Source: Cricetomys ansorgei (taxonomy: Eukaryota > Chordata > Mammalia > Rodentia > Nesomyidae). Taken from it: a stretch of 64,000 nucleotides of DNA. The position numbers were made by a program, and so were the translations under genes. How positions within the stretch are numbered: the first letter of the stretch is position 1; each line of letters opens with the position of its first letter. The notes below the pieces were generated by a model, which had not been told where the DNA came from, made no database searches, and saw nothing but the letters and a program-made list of their open reading frames with translations. Shown in pieces: positions 11,802 through 22,270 of the stretch. The DNA lies in NCBI GenBank assembly GCA_026225945.1, contig JAMJFZ010001131.1, positions 26,868,501 to 26,932,500 on the forward strand. Direction: 5' to 3'.

Positions 11802-12289
11802 TCATCTCAACCTGTTGATAGTTGTCTAAAGAGAGCTGCTATCTGGCTGTGAACTTGGGAGAGAATGGATGAACTGTTAAGACTAAAACTGCCTGCTTTT
11901 CATTTTTGTACAATAGTCTAGGTGTAGGTTTTCTCACAAGTATGCCTAAATCACACAAAGCAACACATGCAGAGGTGTGTTTCCTAGGTGATTCTAAATC
12001 CAGCCCAGTTGACACAGTGGAGATTAACCATGACAGGCGTTTTCTGTTAACCATGCAGGGATACACATGCCTTTTGTGTATCTCCTCCTGGGTAATGTAA
12101 TCCAATTTCATAGCATCACCATTAGATATGGATGCTTTCAAAGATTTAAGGAAGATGACTCTTTTTTTTCTTAGACAATCCCAATTTTCTTGGTTCCAAA
12201 ATCACAACCACCCAATATACTTTCCATGGTACAGGTAGAACCTGGCTAGGCGACGTTTTTTTTTTTTTTTTTTAATGTTAAATAGACAA
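11802..12289. other. No recognised feature
   Basis: An open frame pair at 11839-12141 (up to 100 codons) has no recognisable domain. A T-run lies near 12257-12273. Confidence 0.35.
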
Positions 12290-12440
12290 AACTGTTAATC
12301 ACAACCCTGTCTTAACTGAATAAACTTAGACAAGCTATTTACCTTTATTTTCCGCATCAGTGATATTAGAAGAATAATTATACTGAACACACACAACGTG
12401 GCGGTGCTGAACAGACAGTGTTGCGATGGGAGGCTGCATT
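12290..12440 (+). mobile_element. MIR-like SINE remnant
   Basis: 'agacaagctatttacctttattttccgcatcagtgatattagaagaataattatact' resembles the MIR core from 'gggcaagttacttaacc' to 'aataatagtacct'. Very diverged. Confidence 0.4.
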
Positions 12441-12594
12441 CAGCTAAGATAATGGAGGGCCATTTAGTAAGAGGAACTATTTACAGACGTGTAGAAAAGA
12501 ACTATTTAAAGAGTTGGAAGTATCCCAATGCTGAAAAAATAAGGGAGTAATTACCACACCAGGGGCAAAGGGAAGAAAGAGAGTAGTTTCTTAA

Positions 12595-12745
12595 GCCCAG
12601 AGAAAACAGTTGTAGTTAAGAGTTGTGGTTGTGGTTGAAGCTATCACGGTCATGTCTGTAGTCTGGTTGTGCTTATGGTCACAGTTGTTGTAGTTGTGGT
12701 TGCAATAGGTGTGGTTCTGGTTGTAGTAGTATTGTAAGACACCAC
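12595..12745 (+). repeat. Degenerate GTTGTGGTT-rich simple repeat
   Basis: Repeated GTTGTGGTT, TGTAGT and TGGTTGTAG words over about 150 bases. The minus-strand His/Asn/Tyr-rich frames at 12591-12879 come from it. Confidence 0.8.
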
Positions 12746-13619
12746 CATTGGCAGATGCTTCTATAAAACAACACAGCTGGCCCTTGGGAGCCCAGCACAG
12801 GTGAAGCTGAAGAATCAAGCACCATGAAATTCCTCTTTCCCTTCCACCCAATTTGCTGCCAATGATTCCCACTCACCAAACCAAAACAGAAGCAGAAGGG
12901 CAGGAGAGTCCACCAAATGCAGTCTGCTGGGGTGCAGAGCAGGAAGAATGACAGTGACAGGAGCCAGAGGGGCCATCAGAGCTCACCCAGAACAAATGAG
13001 TGTGAGGTGGTTACTCCCTCTTCAGGATATGAAAATCCTTTGCTCCCACAGTAATACCAAAGATAAATGGGTGACATACAAACTGTACTTCTCTACAGCA
13101 CTGTTGAGCTTTGTGTGGGACAAAGAAGGCACGATGGCTGGCTGCCCAAGAAGAATGAACCCTTCATGGGTCTGCAAAGCCCTACAGTGTCTCACCCTCA
13201 GGCCAACGCAGATATGACTGTCTGAGGACAGGGTCCGACACAGATGAAGACACACAGGGACAGGAGAAAACAATGGAGCCCCTAAGATTTGTAGGGTAGA
13301 AGGACTAAGCTGAGGAGTCCAGCTCCAGGCCAAAAAGCTGTGTGTGATCTTTCAGCCCTGACCACAGGCAATCATCAGGCTTTGACTGGAAGCATCATAA
13401 GGGGAAGCCACCCTCCCCCACCACTGGTCCTGGGATCCAGCCAGTGAATTATCAGAAAGGGGTTGCCTTAAAGAACTCAGCATCCTCCTCACCCTGAGCC
13501 AGCCATGCTCAGTACAGTCTTCAAATCTAACTGAGGTGCCTATATTTAAAGGTCTCCTTACTAGGGGTTCCGGGTTGAAGGGAAAGAAAGATGTTTCAGG
13601 CTAATGTTGACCAAAAGAA
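12746..13619. other. No recognised feature
   Basis: Relatively GC-balanced sequence with open frames at 12948-13333 on both strands but no domain I recognise. It may hold an old LTR, but I cannot support a name. Confidence 0.35.
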
Positions 13620-14180
13620 ATCAAGCAGTTTTATTTGTATTTAATAAAATAGTCTTGGAGTAAAAAATTGTCATAAAGACAAAGAAGGCCATTCCTCAGT
13701 GATAAAGGGGATCAACTCACCCAGAGGATGTAGCAGTTATAAATACATTCAACGTTAGAGTGTCTGAGGATATGACATAATAAATAGTAAAAAGAATGAA
13801 GGGAGAAAAGAATGGCAGAAGCAATACAGAGCTTTGAGGCTCCTCTTCTGATAGTAGACAGTTCAACTGGTCAAATTAATCAATAAAGAAGTATTGGACT
13901 TGAATCACATGTGGACCAACTATACCTAACAGACTAGAGTATTCCATCAATAGGAGAGACCCATATGGAACACTCTGCAGGCTATCCATATGTCAGGACT
14001 CAAAATAAATCTCAACAACTTGAAAAAGTTCAAAATTATATCTAGCATGAAAATCAAAATCTTTTTAAAAAGCAGAAGATTCTTATAAATTAACAAATGT
14101 GTGGATTTTAAACCCATGTTCTTAAACAAGCTATGAGTCAAGAAACCGTAATATTTTTAAATCTTAAGCAGGACACAAAG
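13620..14180 (+). mobile_element. L1 ORF2 fragment (endonuclease region), old
   Basis: Diverged text of the L1 endonuclease end: 'gggatcaactcacccagaggatgtagcagttataaat', 'agtattccatcaata', then 'acatgtggaccaact' and 'ctatgagtcaagaaac'. No long frame survives. Confidence 0.6.
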
Positions 14181-14454
14181 AAAGAGATTGACATCTACTG
14201 AGGAACTTGAAAGTCAAAATAGGAGAATGTAGACTGCAAAGTCAAAGGTCAAAGGTCTGGGAGCCAGATGCACCACTTTTGAAATGATTCTGCTTATAAC
14301 TTCACTTCCCCAAAGCGTACAGGATAGTGGAAGAGAGAATTGCAAGACACTGAAAGCCTTCTGATCCAACTAACCCAATGCTTGACTCCTCTAAACACCC
14401 CTCCTGTGGGATTACCCTCCACTCTGTTTGGAAAAAAAAAACAAAAAAACAACT

Positions 14455-14606
14455 CTACGAAAAGATCTAGCATGCATGAAGCCCTAGATTTGATGCCCAG
14501 CAGCATATGAAGTGGTACATGGAAGGATGAGGAGTTAAAGACTATCCTTGGCATCACAGCAAAGTGGAGGCCAGCCTGGGCTACATGATACTTTGCCTGA
14601 GAGAGA
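14455..14606 (+). mobile_element. B4/B1-related SINE fragment
   Basis: 'tagcatgcatgaagccctagatttgatgcccagcag' matches an ID-like half and 'aaagtggaggccagcctgggctacatgatactttgcctgagag' a B1 end. Confidence 0.65.
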
Positions 14607-14645
14607 GAGGCGGGGGGGGGGGGAGCAGAGGGAAGAGAAAAGAGA
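14607..14645. repeat. (GA)n with a G-run
   Basis: SINE tail 'gagagagaggcgggggggggggagcagag', a short G-run suitable for slippage. Confidence 0.8.
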
Positions 14646-14769
14646 AATTGGGCCAAGAAAAATAATATCATTTTGATAGCATCAAAAAAATTTCTGTAAA
14701 TTGAAAACTCCATTAAATACTGATTAAAATGAATTGAATGAAACACAAATGGATGGGAAGACATCTCAA

Positions 14770-16850
14770 GCTCATAGTATTGTTATATCACTCAGAGTAA
14801 TTTTAAGTCTAATACTAACAAAATCCCAAGAGCATTCAGAGAAGAAAATTTCTTAATATTCATAAGAAAACATAAAAGAGCCTGAGTAGTCGAACACTTC
14901 TGAGGAAGAAGAACAAATGTTACTATGCTCTGAAAAAGAACAAGACCCTGCCATTTGCCACAAAGTTAGAGATACCCCACTTCCTGTTGTAATTATCTCA
15001 CAAAGCTATAGTAATCAAAACATCAGGGTACTGGCATAAACACAGAGATACAGACTAGTGGAATTGAACAGAGAACCCAGGAATGAATCCAAGCATGCAG
15101 CTAAGTGTCTTGACAAGAGGAACTGAGAGGACACAGGAGCAAGGGAAGTCATCAGACAGTGGGGCCGGGGAAATGGATGAGCATCCTACTGTAGTAGTTC
15201 GCTGCTGTAGTGGCTCACCAAGGAAGACACAGAGGCATATTCATGGGTGCAAACCTTTCCAGACCTCAGCAGCGGGAACCACTATCCTGAACAGGATACT
15301 GGAGACTGGAACCCAAGCATCTATGCTCAGGTGTTTTTGTTGATTCAGAACTCCTAAGGTATTCTACTGATAGCACGTGCAGATCATAAGCAATCAAACA
15401 CCCCCCCCCACACACACACATAATCCAACACCTGCAGACAATGCAAACTTCCAAGAACTAGGCTGCCCCTCACCCAAAGGTGCACAAAACAATTATTTTA
15501 TACAAAACTAAAAATAAATTCTACAACACACTATCTCACAAACAAACACCATCCTGGAATGGATAAAGACCTAAAGAAAAGACCAGAAACTCCCATGCTC
15601 CTAGCAAGTGAAAACGGCCAAAGCTTTTGTCATTGGTGATGTTTCTCTAGGACATCCCACCAAAGCTCAGACCACAAAAGCAAAATAAATAGATGGGACA
15701 AATAGAATGAAAACACTTCTGCATAACAAAAGCAGCAGTCAACAAAATGAGACAGTACCTGAGACTCAGAAAAACATTTGCCAATCATATGTCTGATAAA
15801 GGACTGTTGGCTAGAATTTATAAATAAGTCCTACAACTCATTACTAAAGAAAAAAATGTTCTGAATTTTAATGGACAAAAGACTTGATCAGGCATTTTTC
15901 TGAAAGGTACCAATGGCACACAAACACACCTATGGATTTTTTTTCTAGACCGGGGTGGGTGGTGGGTATGAGTGTGGGTGGCACATGCCTTTAATCACAG
16001 GACTTGGAAAGCAGAGGCAGGCAGATCTCTGTGAGTTCAAGGCCAGCCTGGTCTATAGCGTGAGTTCCAGGACAGCCAGAGTTGTAGCAGAGAACCCTGT
16101 CTCAAACAAACAAAAAACAATTTCTCTATCATTTGGGAAATGCAAACCAAATCACTTCGAGATCACTACTTTGTACCTAGTTGAATGGTTATTTTCACAA
16201 AACAATAAAACAAAAACCCAAATGTCTGGGAGGATGGAGGGAAGGGGGATCTCTTCTGTGCTGTTCCTTAAAATGCGGCTTGGTACAACTATTAGAGTAA
16301 ACAGCTTGGAGCCAGCTTTCCCCCCAAAAAAAATTAATGATACAACTCCAATATACCCAGCAGTCCCCTTTTCTGTGAATCTGTACAGAGGAAATGAAAT
16401 CTCCACCTAATAAAGCCATCTGTAACCCCACGTCCACTGCAGCGCTCCCTGCAGAACCTGTGGTGTGGACAGAATGTCTGCGGATGGATGTATGGATGGA
16501 ATGTGGAACATAAATTACAATGGAGCGTTACTCAGTCCTAAAAAAGGAATTAAATCTCACTATTTACCACAACATAAATGCACCTGGAGGACACTGGGAT
16601 AAAATAAACAATCCAACTAGAGAAAGAAAAATATTTCATGATTTCATTTACGTGTGGACTTAAAAAAAAAAAAAAAAAAAAACAAGAACCAAATCTACAG
16701 ACTAAAACAGTGGCAACTGTGCAGGAAATGACAGCTACAAGCCCGAGGACCCAAAGCAGCAGACACACAGATGAACAAGCTGGGGATACACATGATGAAA
16801 CCCCATGTTTGAAATTCGTATGAAACGAGTATGTTTTCATCACTCATATC
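14770..16850 (+). mobile_element. L1 ORF2 3' half and 3' region, interrupted
   Basis: Recognisable L1 text: 'caagaccctgccatttgccac', 'aaagctatagtaatcaaaacat', 'gggtactggcataaacacaga', 'ttgatcaggcatttttctgaa' and, near the end, 'acctggaggacactgggataaaataaaca'. Many frameshifts and stops. About 15190-15500 does not match and may be another insertion. A B1 lies at 15940-16115, and an A-run at 16661-16682 interrupts the 3' part. Confidence 0.8.
15940..16115 (+). mobile_element. B1 SINE inside the L1
   Basis: 'ggtggcacatgcctttaatcacaggacttggaaagcagaggcaggcagatctctgtgagttcaaggccagcctggtctata' is close to the B1 consensus, with a CAAACAAAC-type tail. Its insertion postdates the surrounding L1. Confidence 0.92.
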
Positions 16851-17814
16851 ACAAAACAAAAAGTAATGCATGATCTATAAAGATGCTAATTCGCCTCACC
16901 CTAATGACTTTTTCTTATCTCTGTAGAGCCCTCATACATCACCATGTGGTTTGCCTTAAATATACACAATAAATCTTTTGCTTTACCTCACTAGGTTTCC
17001 TTGTTATAAAGCCTGCTTTCCCCAGGGGCTTTTTAAGTGTTGGTGCCTCTGTGTTAAAGCTATCTCCTTCCCAAGAAAAGAAAGCCCCAAAGTATGGCAG
17101 ACACTGTCCGGACCCCGAACTCCAGGTCACACCAAAACATGTAAGCTGTGGCTCCCCGCCCCTAACCCCAACATGACACTGCGCATGATCCAGCCATCAT
17201 TTTGGCATTTAGAACTGGAGGGTCTGTTGGGCGTGACTGATCTCTCGCCCACCCCACAGAGCCACTGAGGGCCCTTAGCAGGCCCTGGCTCTCCCTGTCT
17301 ATAATTAACACGGACACCTATCGCTCAACCCTAGAGTCTATATCCTGTGCTCTTCAGACCTGGAGCACCACAACATCCTCCGAATGTCCTCTCTCCTGAA
17401 TTCCTTGCCACTAAGCCTACTTCGTTCCCCATGTGGCCTTCTACCCACAATGCAGCTCCCAGCTGTGGCTGCTAACCCTTCTGAACCCCATGTCTTATCC
17501 TACTGGTCTGCTACACTGGTCTCACCCTCCCCAGTCTGCTCCAACCATGACATCTTCTTCAGGAATCAAATCAGTGCTATCATCTATCTATGTGGTCTCG
17601 GATTCTCTCCAGACAGCACCCAGCCTCCTTCTCCGACTTCACAGCACTCCGCCCTTCAGAAAGTACTCATTTATAGGGCTGCAGTAGCCATACTGGGATA
17701 AGGAAACCAGAAGACACAAGTCCGAGTTCTGTGCCTAACATGGCTACAGAATGTAAATGCTAAATTTATCTGGATTATCCTATGCTTTTCTTACAGTATT
17801 TACAGGAGAAATTA
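16851..17814. other. No recognised feature
   Basis: Contains overlapping plus-strand frames at 17384-17701 (105 and 84 codons) without a recognisable domain. No named repeat supported. Confidence 0.35.
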
Positions 17815-17985
17815 CTAGGTTTGAATGTTGAATATTCAATTTGCCAGGTGACTTGAGCAAATTATCATAATTTATTGCATGTCAATACAATGGCAATATT
17901 TACAGCTTTGATATTGCGCAGAGTTGATTAAATGGTGCGTATAAAGTACTCAGCATGTGATGATCAGTGTATTTTTAGCTATTCA
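17815..17985 (+). mobile_element. MIR SINE, old
   Basis: 'gccaggtgacttgagcaaatta' and 'gttgattaaatggtgcgtataaagtactcagcatgtgatgatcagtgtat' follow the MIR core and 3' end (gacttgggcaaatta; ggattaaatga...taaagcacttagcac). Confidence 0.55.
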
Positions 17986-18505
17986 AAATATGTACAAAGT
18001 GGCACTGATAGAGATTCTTTGCTTGACTAAACTTTAGTCAGGCTTCTGACCTTTCTCCCCTTGTCTCTGCATTTCCTTATAAAAGCAGTTTTAGCAAAAA
18101 ATCCTATGAAGCGTTTATCAAGGCACCCTTTCCTGGCTCCTAATCCTCCACCACAGCCAAACGATTTGATCATTTTGGCATCTCTTCGGGAAGAACTTTG
18201 TTAGGTGGGAATTAGCTAGAATACCCCTTAGTAATTTTCCACTTACTGACCCCCATAAACGCTCCTTAGTTCTACATTCTTCTTGGCCATGCAGTTTGAG
18301 CAGCTGATCCACTCTTACCCCCACTGTAAAGCCCTGACAGTAGCCCTTGTACCTTCTGCAATGGTCCTAAATGATGTCTTCTTTACTGTGTTTTAACAAT
18401 CACCACTGGATATTTTTAACAGTACAAAATAGGCATTCAAGAATCTACATCTGATATTTATCACTGTAATTAATAAAAAAAATTATTAATGTATATAAAA
18501 ACGAA
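17986..18505. other. No recognised feature
   Basis: Nothing recognised apart from AT-rich sequence at the right end. Confidence 0.4.
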
Positions 18506-18715
18506 AGTCTGGAGCAATGGCTCAGCATTCAGGAGTGTTTGCTTGCTGCTCTTATAGGGGACCAAAGTTCATTTCTCAACATCTGCCTTGGGTGGCTCAC
18601 AGCAACTTACAATTCCAGTTCTGGGTCACCTGACACCCTCTTCTAACCTCCATGGGCACCTGCGGACATGTACCTATAAACATAAATAAAAATATTTAAA
18701 ATAAAATATCATTTT
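18506..18715 (+). mobile_element. B2/B3 SINE
   Basis: 'gtctggagcaatggctcagcattcaggagtgtttgcttgctgctcttat' followed by 'gtggctcacagcaacttacaattccagttc' and an A-rich ATAAATAAAA tail. Confidence 0.85.
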
Positions 18716-18889
18716 AAACCATGAGAGTATATATGTTTATATATACTTTCATGAGTATGAGCTACAACTCTCATCAGTATGAGGTATTAGCATTAGGATA
18801 TGAAGCCAGCCACACAAGGTCTTTTTCCCCAGCTGGCAGAGCCAATCACTGAGAAGTGCTCAGATCACAGGGCTTCTGTTTGACAGATT

Positions 18890-19238
18890 CATAATATGAT
18901 GGCCTTATTGGGAGTCATGGTGACTAGTGGAAGCTGTAGTAACTAGAGACGATGGAACTAGTGGAAGGAAGGGACTCACTAGGGAGTACCCCGGAACAGT
19001 GTAGCTCAGCCTAGCCTCTTCCTCTTGTCTCCCCCATTGCTTCCCAGTTGCCTGAAGGTGAATAACTTTTCTCTGCCCTGACCCTTTCTCATGATAATTC
19101 TGCCTTGCCGTGGGCCTAAAAGCAATAGAGTGAACCAACTATGGAATAAAATCCCTAAAACTGTGTGCCAAATTGAACCCTTTCTCTTTTGGAATGGTTT
19201 CTCATAGGTGTTTGTTACAGCAATGAAAATTCTACATG
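18890..19238 (+). mobile_element. MaLR/MER-type LTR remnant
   Basis: 3' portion resembles rodent MaLR-like LTRs: 'tgataattctgccttgccgtgggcctaaaagcaatagagtgaaccaactatggaataaaatccc' and 'gtgtttgttacagcaatgaaaa' near the end. Confidence 0.5.
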
Positions 19239-19299
19239 AGTAGGAAATGTTATTTATGACAAATCCAACAGATTACTGTTCAGAATTTATTGAAAAGGA

Positions 19300-19445
19300 A
19301 GTAGCCAGACATAATGATACGCATCTTTAATCTCAGCACTCAGGAGGAAGCAGCAGTCAGATCTCTGAATTTGAGGCCAGCCTGGCCTAATAGTGAGTGC
19401 CAGTCTAGCCTGGGCTACATGGTGAGACATTGTCTCCAAAGAATA
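19300..19445 (+). mobile_element. B1 SINE
   Basis: 'gccagacataatgatacgcatctttaatctcagcactcaggaggaagcagcagtcagatctctgaatttgaggccagcctggcc' and 'cctgggctacatggtgagacattgtctcc'. Confidence 0.88.
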
Positions 19446-19449
19446 AGGC

Positions 19450-19612
19450 AGGGGTAGGGGCCAGATATCTTGGTGTTTGCCTATAGTCATATTCCCAGCT
19501 ACTGAGGTTGGGGCAGGAGAATTGCTTAAGCCCAGGAGCTCAAGGACTGCCTTAGCAACAAGTCAAGATAGTATCTCAGTAAAAATAATAGGATGACCAG
19601 AAATATAACCTC
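19450..19612 (+). mobile_element. Second B1/Alu-like monomer
   Basis: 'gccagatatcttggtgtttgcctatagtcatattcccagctactgaggttggggcaggagaattgcttaagcccaggagctcaagg' is an older 7SL-derived monomer directly behind the B1 at 19300. Confidence 0.75.
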
Positions 19613-20789
19613 AGTCTCCAGCACAATCAATGACAAGCAGCACAAAACTGTAGTTTGGTCTCCTTTAATACATATAATTTACATATATATATGATATATA
19701 TGAATATAAGATATCATAAATATAATATATATGTGAGCAAAAGTGTTTAGAGCTGACAAAGTCAAGAAAACATGGAGTTATGGGAACTCATATGCACCTC
19801 TGTTAATTGCGTGAACTAGGAGAGTAGTTTGGGAAACAAGCTGGGTGACTGTGCAGTATGTAGGATGAGACAACAATTACTTCTGCAGAGCCAGGAGGGT
19901 GGGGCTGGGAGAGGAAAGCAGGCACCTAGGGGTACTCTCCCATCTGTCCGACTCCATCAGTCTCCCAGTGGGCTCAAGGGAATGTTTCTTTAATTTATGT
20001 GATCACACAAACTATTTTTAATACACCAAATATAATAACATGGGAGACTTCATATAAATGGAAAGTTTGATGAGAATGGTTGAGATTTTGTGTTTTTAAA
20101 TATTTATTACATGACAAAACAAACTATAATTACAGAGCTTTGAGGAGGCTGAGCCTGGCCACATGGTAGGCTAATGTAGAGGCATGTTTCTTTTGCATCC
20201 TTGTGTTCCATATTAAAAAATAAAATAAGGTAAAATGAGCTTAAGTTACTCTTTGATAGCTCATATACAATAAGCCAAACTATGAAAAAAAATTTCCAGG
20301 TGAAACTTTCTTCCTGATATAATATTCAGAAAACAGTCATTCTTCCAGTTTATTTTTTAAACTTTTGCAAGCAAACCAAACAGAAGTGGACCCCAAGCAA
20401 GACTGAAGAGACAGCAGACTGGTAAGGAGAGGACAGAAATTGCCTTATAATTCTTAGAAGAATTTATACCAAAATGCAAAATTTAAATCACATATAAGTT
20501 AGCAATGAATGACTTTTTCTGATCTCTGTCCCCTTACACTGCATAAGCCCAGGAAAAGGTCCAATTTAGACTCCAGCCACTGATAACAGCTACTAAAGCC
20601 CAACTGGAAATTAACACAGGGCACTTCGGAAGTGAATATCATATTCAGTGAGAAGAAAATATTATACTTGTGATTTATATTGATTAAGATTTTTCATGAT
20701 TGGGATTTTCAAAACAGTTTTGGCCTCCATTCTACTCCCATAGATGACTGCGGTATTGATAGTTATATTTGGATTTCAAAGATTGTTGG
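19613..20789. other. No recognised feature
   Basis: AT-rich with TATATA words at 19675-19735. A minus-strand segment near 20500-20590 reads WTFSWAYAV, which vaguely resembles a K2P fourth membrane segment (see the K2P relic); this is too weak to annotate. Confidence 0.35.
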
Positions 20790-20985
20790 GACGGTGAGAC
20801 GATCCTGGATAAAGACACTGGCCACAGAGCCTGAGGACCTAAGCTCAACCCCAGGACCCACATGATAGAATGAAAGAGAAAACTGACTCCCACAGTTGTC
20901 CCTCACTCCTGCATGCACACCGTAGCAGCACGTGTGCACATGCACATGTGTGTGCACACACAATAGTTAAATAAATAAACACATA
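20790..20985 (+). mobile_element. B3-like SINE
   Basis: 'acctaagctcaaccccaggacccacatgatagaatgaaagagaaaactgactcccacagttgtccc' and a TGTGTGCACAC stretch before a TAAATAAATAAA tail. Confidence 0.7.
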
Positions 20986-21053
20986 ATGTGATAAAACATT
21001 TTAATGAAACAAAATGCTGTTGATTCTGTAGCTTTGGGTGCTAAGATACATAC

Positions 21054-21242
21054 TTTTCTATGAGTAGTATCTGCAGATTTATCTGTCACGGAGTCACCAA
21101 ACCCAATGGTATTTAAGGTGATGAATACAAAATACAACCCTTCCCTGTACATCCTTCATTCTCTGTCTGAAGATCACTGGTAGCAGCAGAATGAAGATGA
21201 AAAGCCCAGTTACCAAGAATAGGAAAATATAAACCTTTATTT
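21054..21242 (-). pseudogene. K2P potassium-channel exon relic (second pore domain)
   Basis: On the minus strand, after an AAG acceptor-like site, the frame reads VYIFLFLVTGLFIFILLLP VIFRQ, a membrane segment like the one before the second pore of two-pore-domain K channels. A shift of frame near 21150 then leads to YREGLYFVFITLNTIGFGD, the pore helix and K+ selectivity filter (TIGFGD). Family members carry an equivalent filter after a short 'EGW' link; here that link is damaged by a small deletion, so membrane segment and pore are out of frame. The exon-like segment ends at a GTATGT donor after HRK. Minus-strand bases 21720-21940 hold a matching first-pore relic. The best subfamily likeness by eye is the TALK/TREK group. 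Function as a channel is excluded unless the frameshift is a sequencing error. Confidence 0.6.
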
Positions 21243-21739
21243 CTTAAAAAAAAATAATAAAGGAAAGGATCAAGGCAGAAAGAAAGAAGGGAGAGAGGAA
21301 GGGAAGGAGGTGTTAATACCCACCCAAAAGCATCCGGGTTACTGTCTGCTAAAGTGGTCTTCACCCTTTATACAAACCCTCCACACACAGCTTGTGTGGC
21401 AGTTTCCTCCACTCTCTAATAGTTTTTTTTTCCAGTGTTCTCAGCTGAAGCGTTTTCTTTGTGAAACTCTGCAGTTGACCTGTTACTTCATTTCTCGCTC
21501 TTCAAGCATTTTGTTGCATCTCATATTTGGAAGTGTGCCTTTCTGTCCTGTCTTCACTATCCCTGAAACTACGATGTTTTTCTGATTTGTTATCTGCTTC
21601 CTCCCTCCGTGAATTGCGAGTCCGACTGGCTGTCTAAAATACACGTGTTTCCTTTCTAAAAGCTAAAAGTTCCATTCATAACTCTGTCTTATTAACTAAT
21701 TACATACTTTAATCGGTACAAGTCAAGTTTTCACAATGT

Positions 21740-21940
21740 AATATACTCGCTCATCATTCATTTGTTTATCAAGCAATTTAGTGCCTGTTCCTACTAAAAT
21801 CATGGGAGTTGTAAATGCTACAACAGAAAAAAATGATAAAAGACAATTTTTCCACAGAGAATGAACTTTTATAGGATATGGAGATGGTGGTGGATAGATT
21901 ACCAAACCAATATTAGAGGTAACCCGCTTTTGGCTTTTCT
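21740..21940 (-). pseudogene. K2P potassium-channel exon relic (first pore domain), badly decayed
   Basis: Minus-strand bases near 21915-21890 encode VTSNIG and then, if one base is missing, FGNLSTT, which matches the first-pore filter of K2P channels (TIGFGN or TIGYGN followed by a small-residue stretch). Further on another frame gives FFSVVAFTTPMILVGTGTKLL, which lines up with the 'ALFGIPLxLVxLGxxG' second membrane segment that follows the first pore. At least two frameshifts are needed to join these. It lies about 500 bases upstream, on the same strand, of the second-pore relic at 21054-21242, which is the order expected in a real gene. First and last exons of such a channel were not found. 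Confidence 0.45.
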
Positions 21941-22011
21941 CTATAATATCTTGTATAAGACAGACATGATGCCAAGGGCTTTTCATACAGGTTGAAGCTA
22001 TTTAAATGGTT

Positions 22012-22270
22012 ATTATGGTTTGAATATGTCTTGTACACTTCGTTCTCAGCTTATAGTACTATTTTGAAGACCGTGGAACTTTTAGGAGGCGTGGTCTGAA
22101 AGGTGGCAGTACGTCACTGGAGGCAGGCTTGTAAAGGTTTTGCCTGCCCCTGGTTCTGACCTAACTCTTTCTGCTTCCTGGTCAACTGTGACGAGCAAGT
22201 CTATTATGCATGCCTGCTGCCACAGACTGAGTCACCGCTTTGCCTTCCCTGTAACAGTGGACTGAAATAT
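22012..22270 (+). mobile_element. MaLR (MT-like) LTR remnant
   Basis: 'tattatggtttgaatatgtcttgtacac', 'tttaggaggcgtggtctgaaaggtggc' and 'cctgctgccacagactgagtcaccgctttgcc' are the landmarks of rodent MaLR LTRs, strongly diverged. Confidence 0.6.

Noticed and set aside
15955..16410. 151-codon plus-strand frame
   Set aside because: Reads across a B1 insertion into L1 sequence.
20500..20590. Third exon of the K2P relic (fourth membrane segment)
   Set aside because: Only a nine-residue likeness (WTFSWAYAV) with a stop directly after; not enough.
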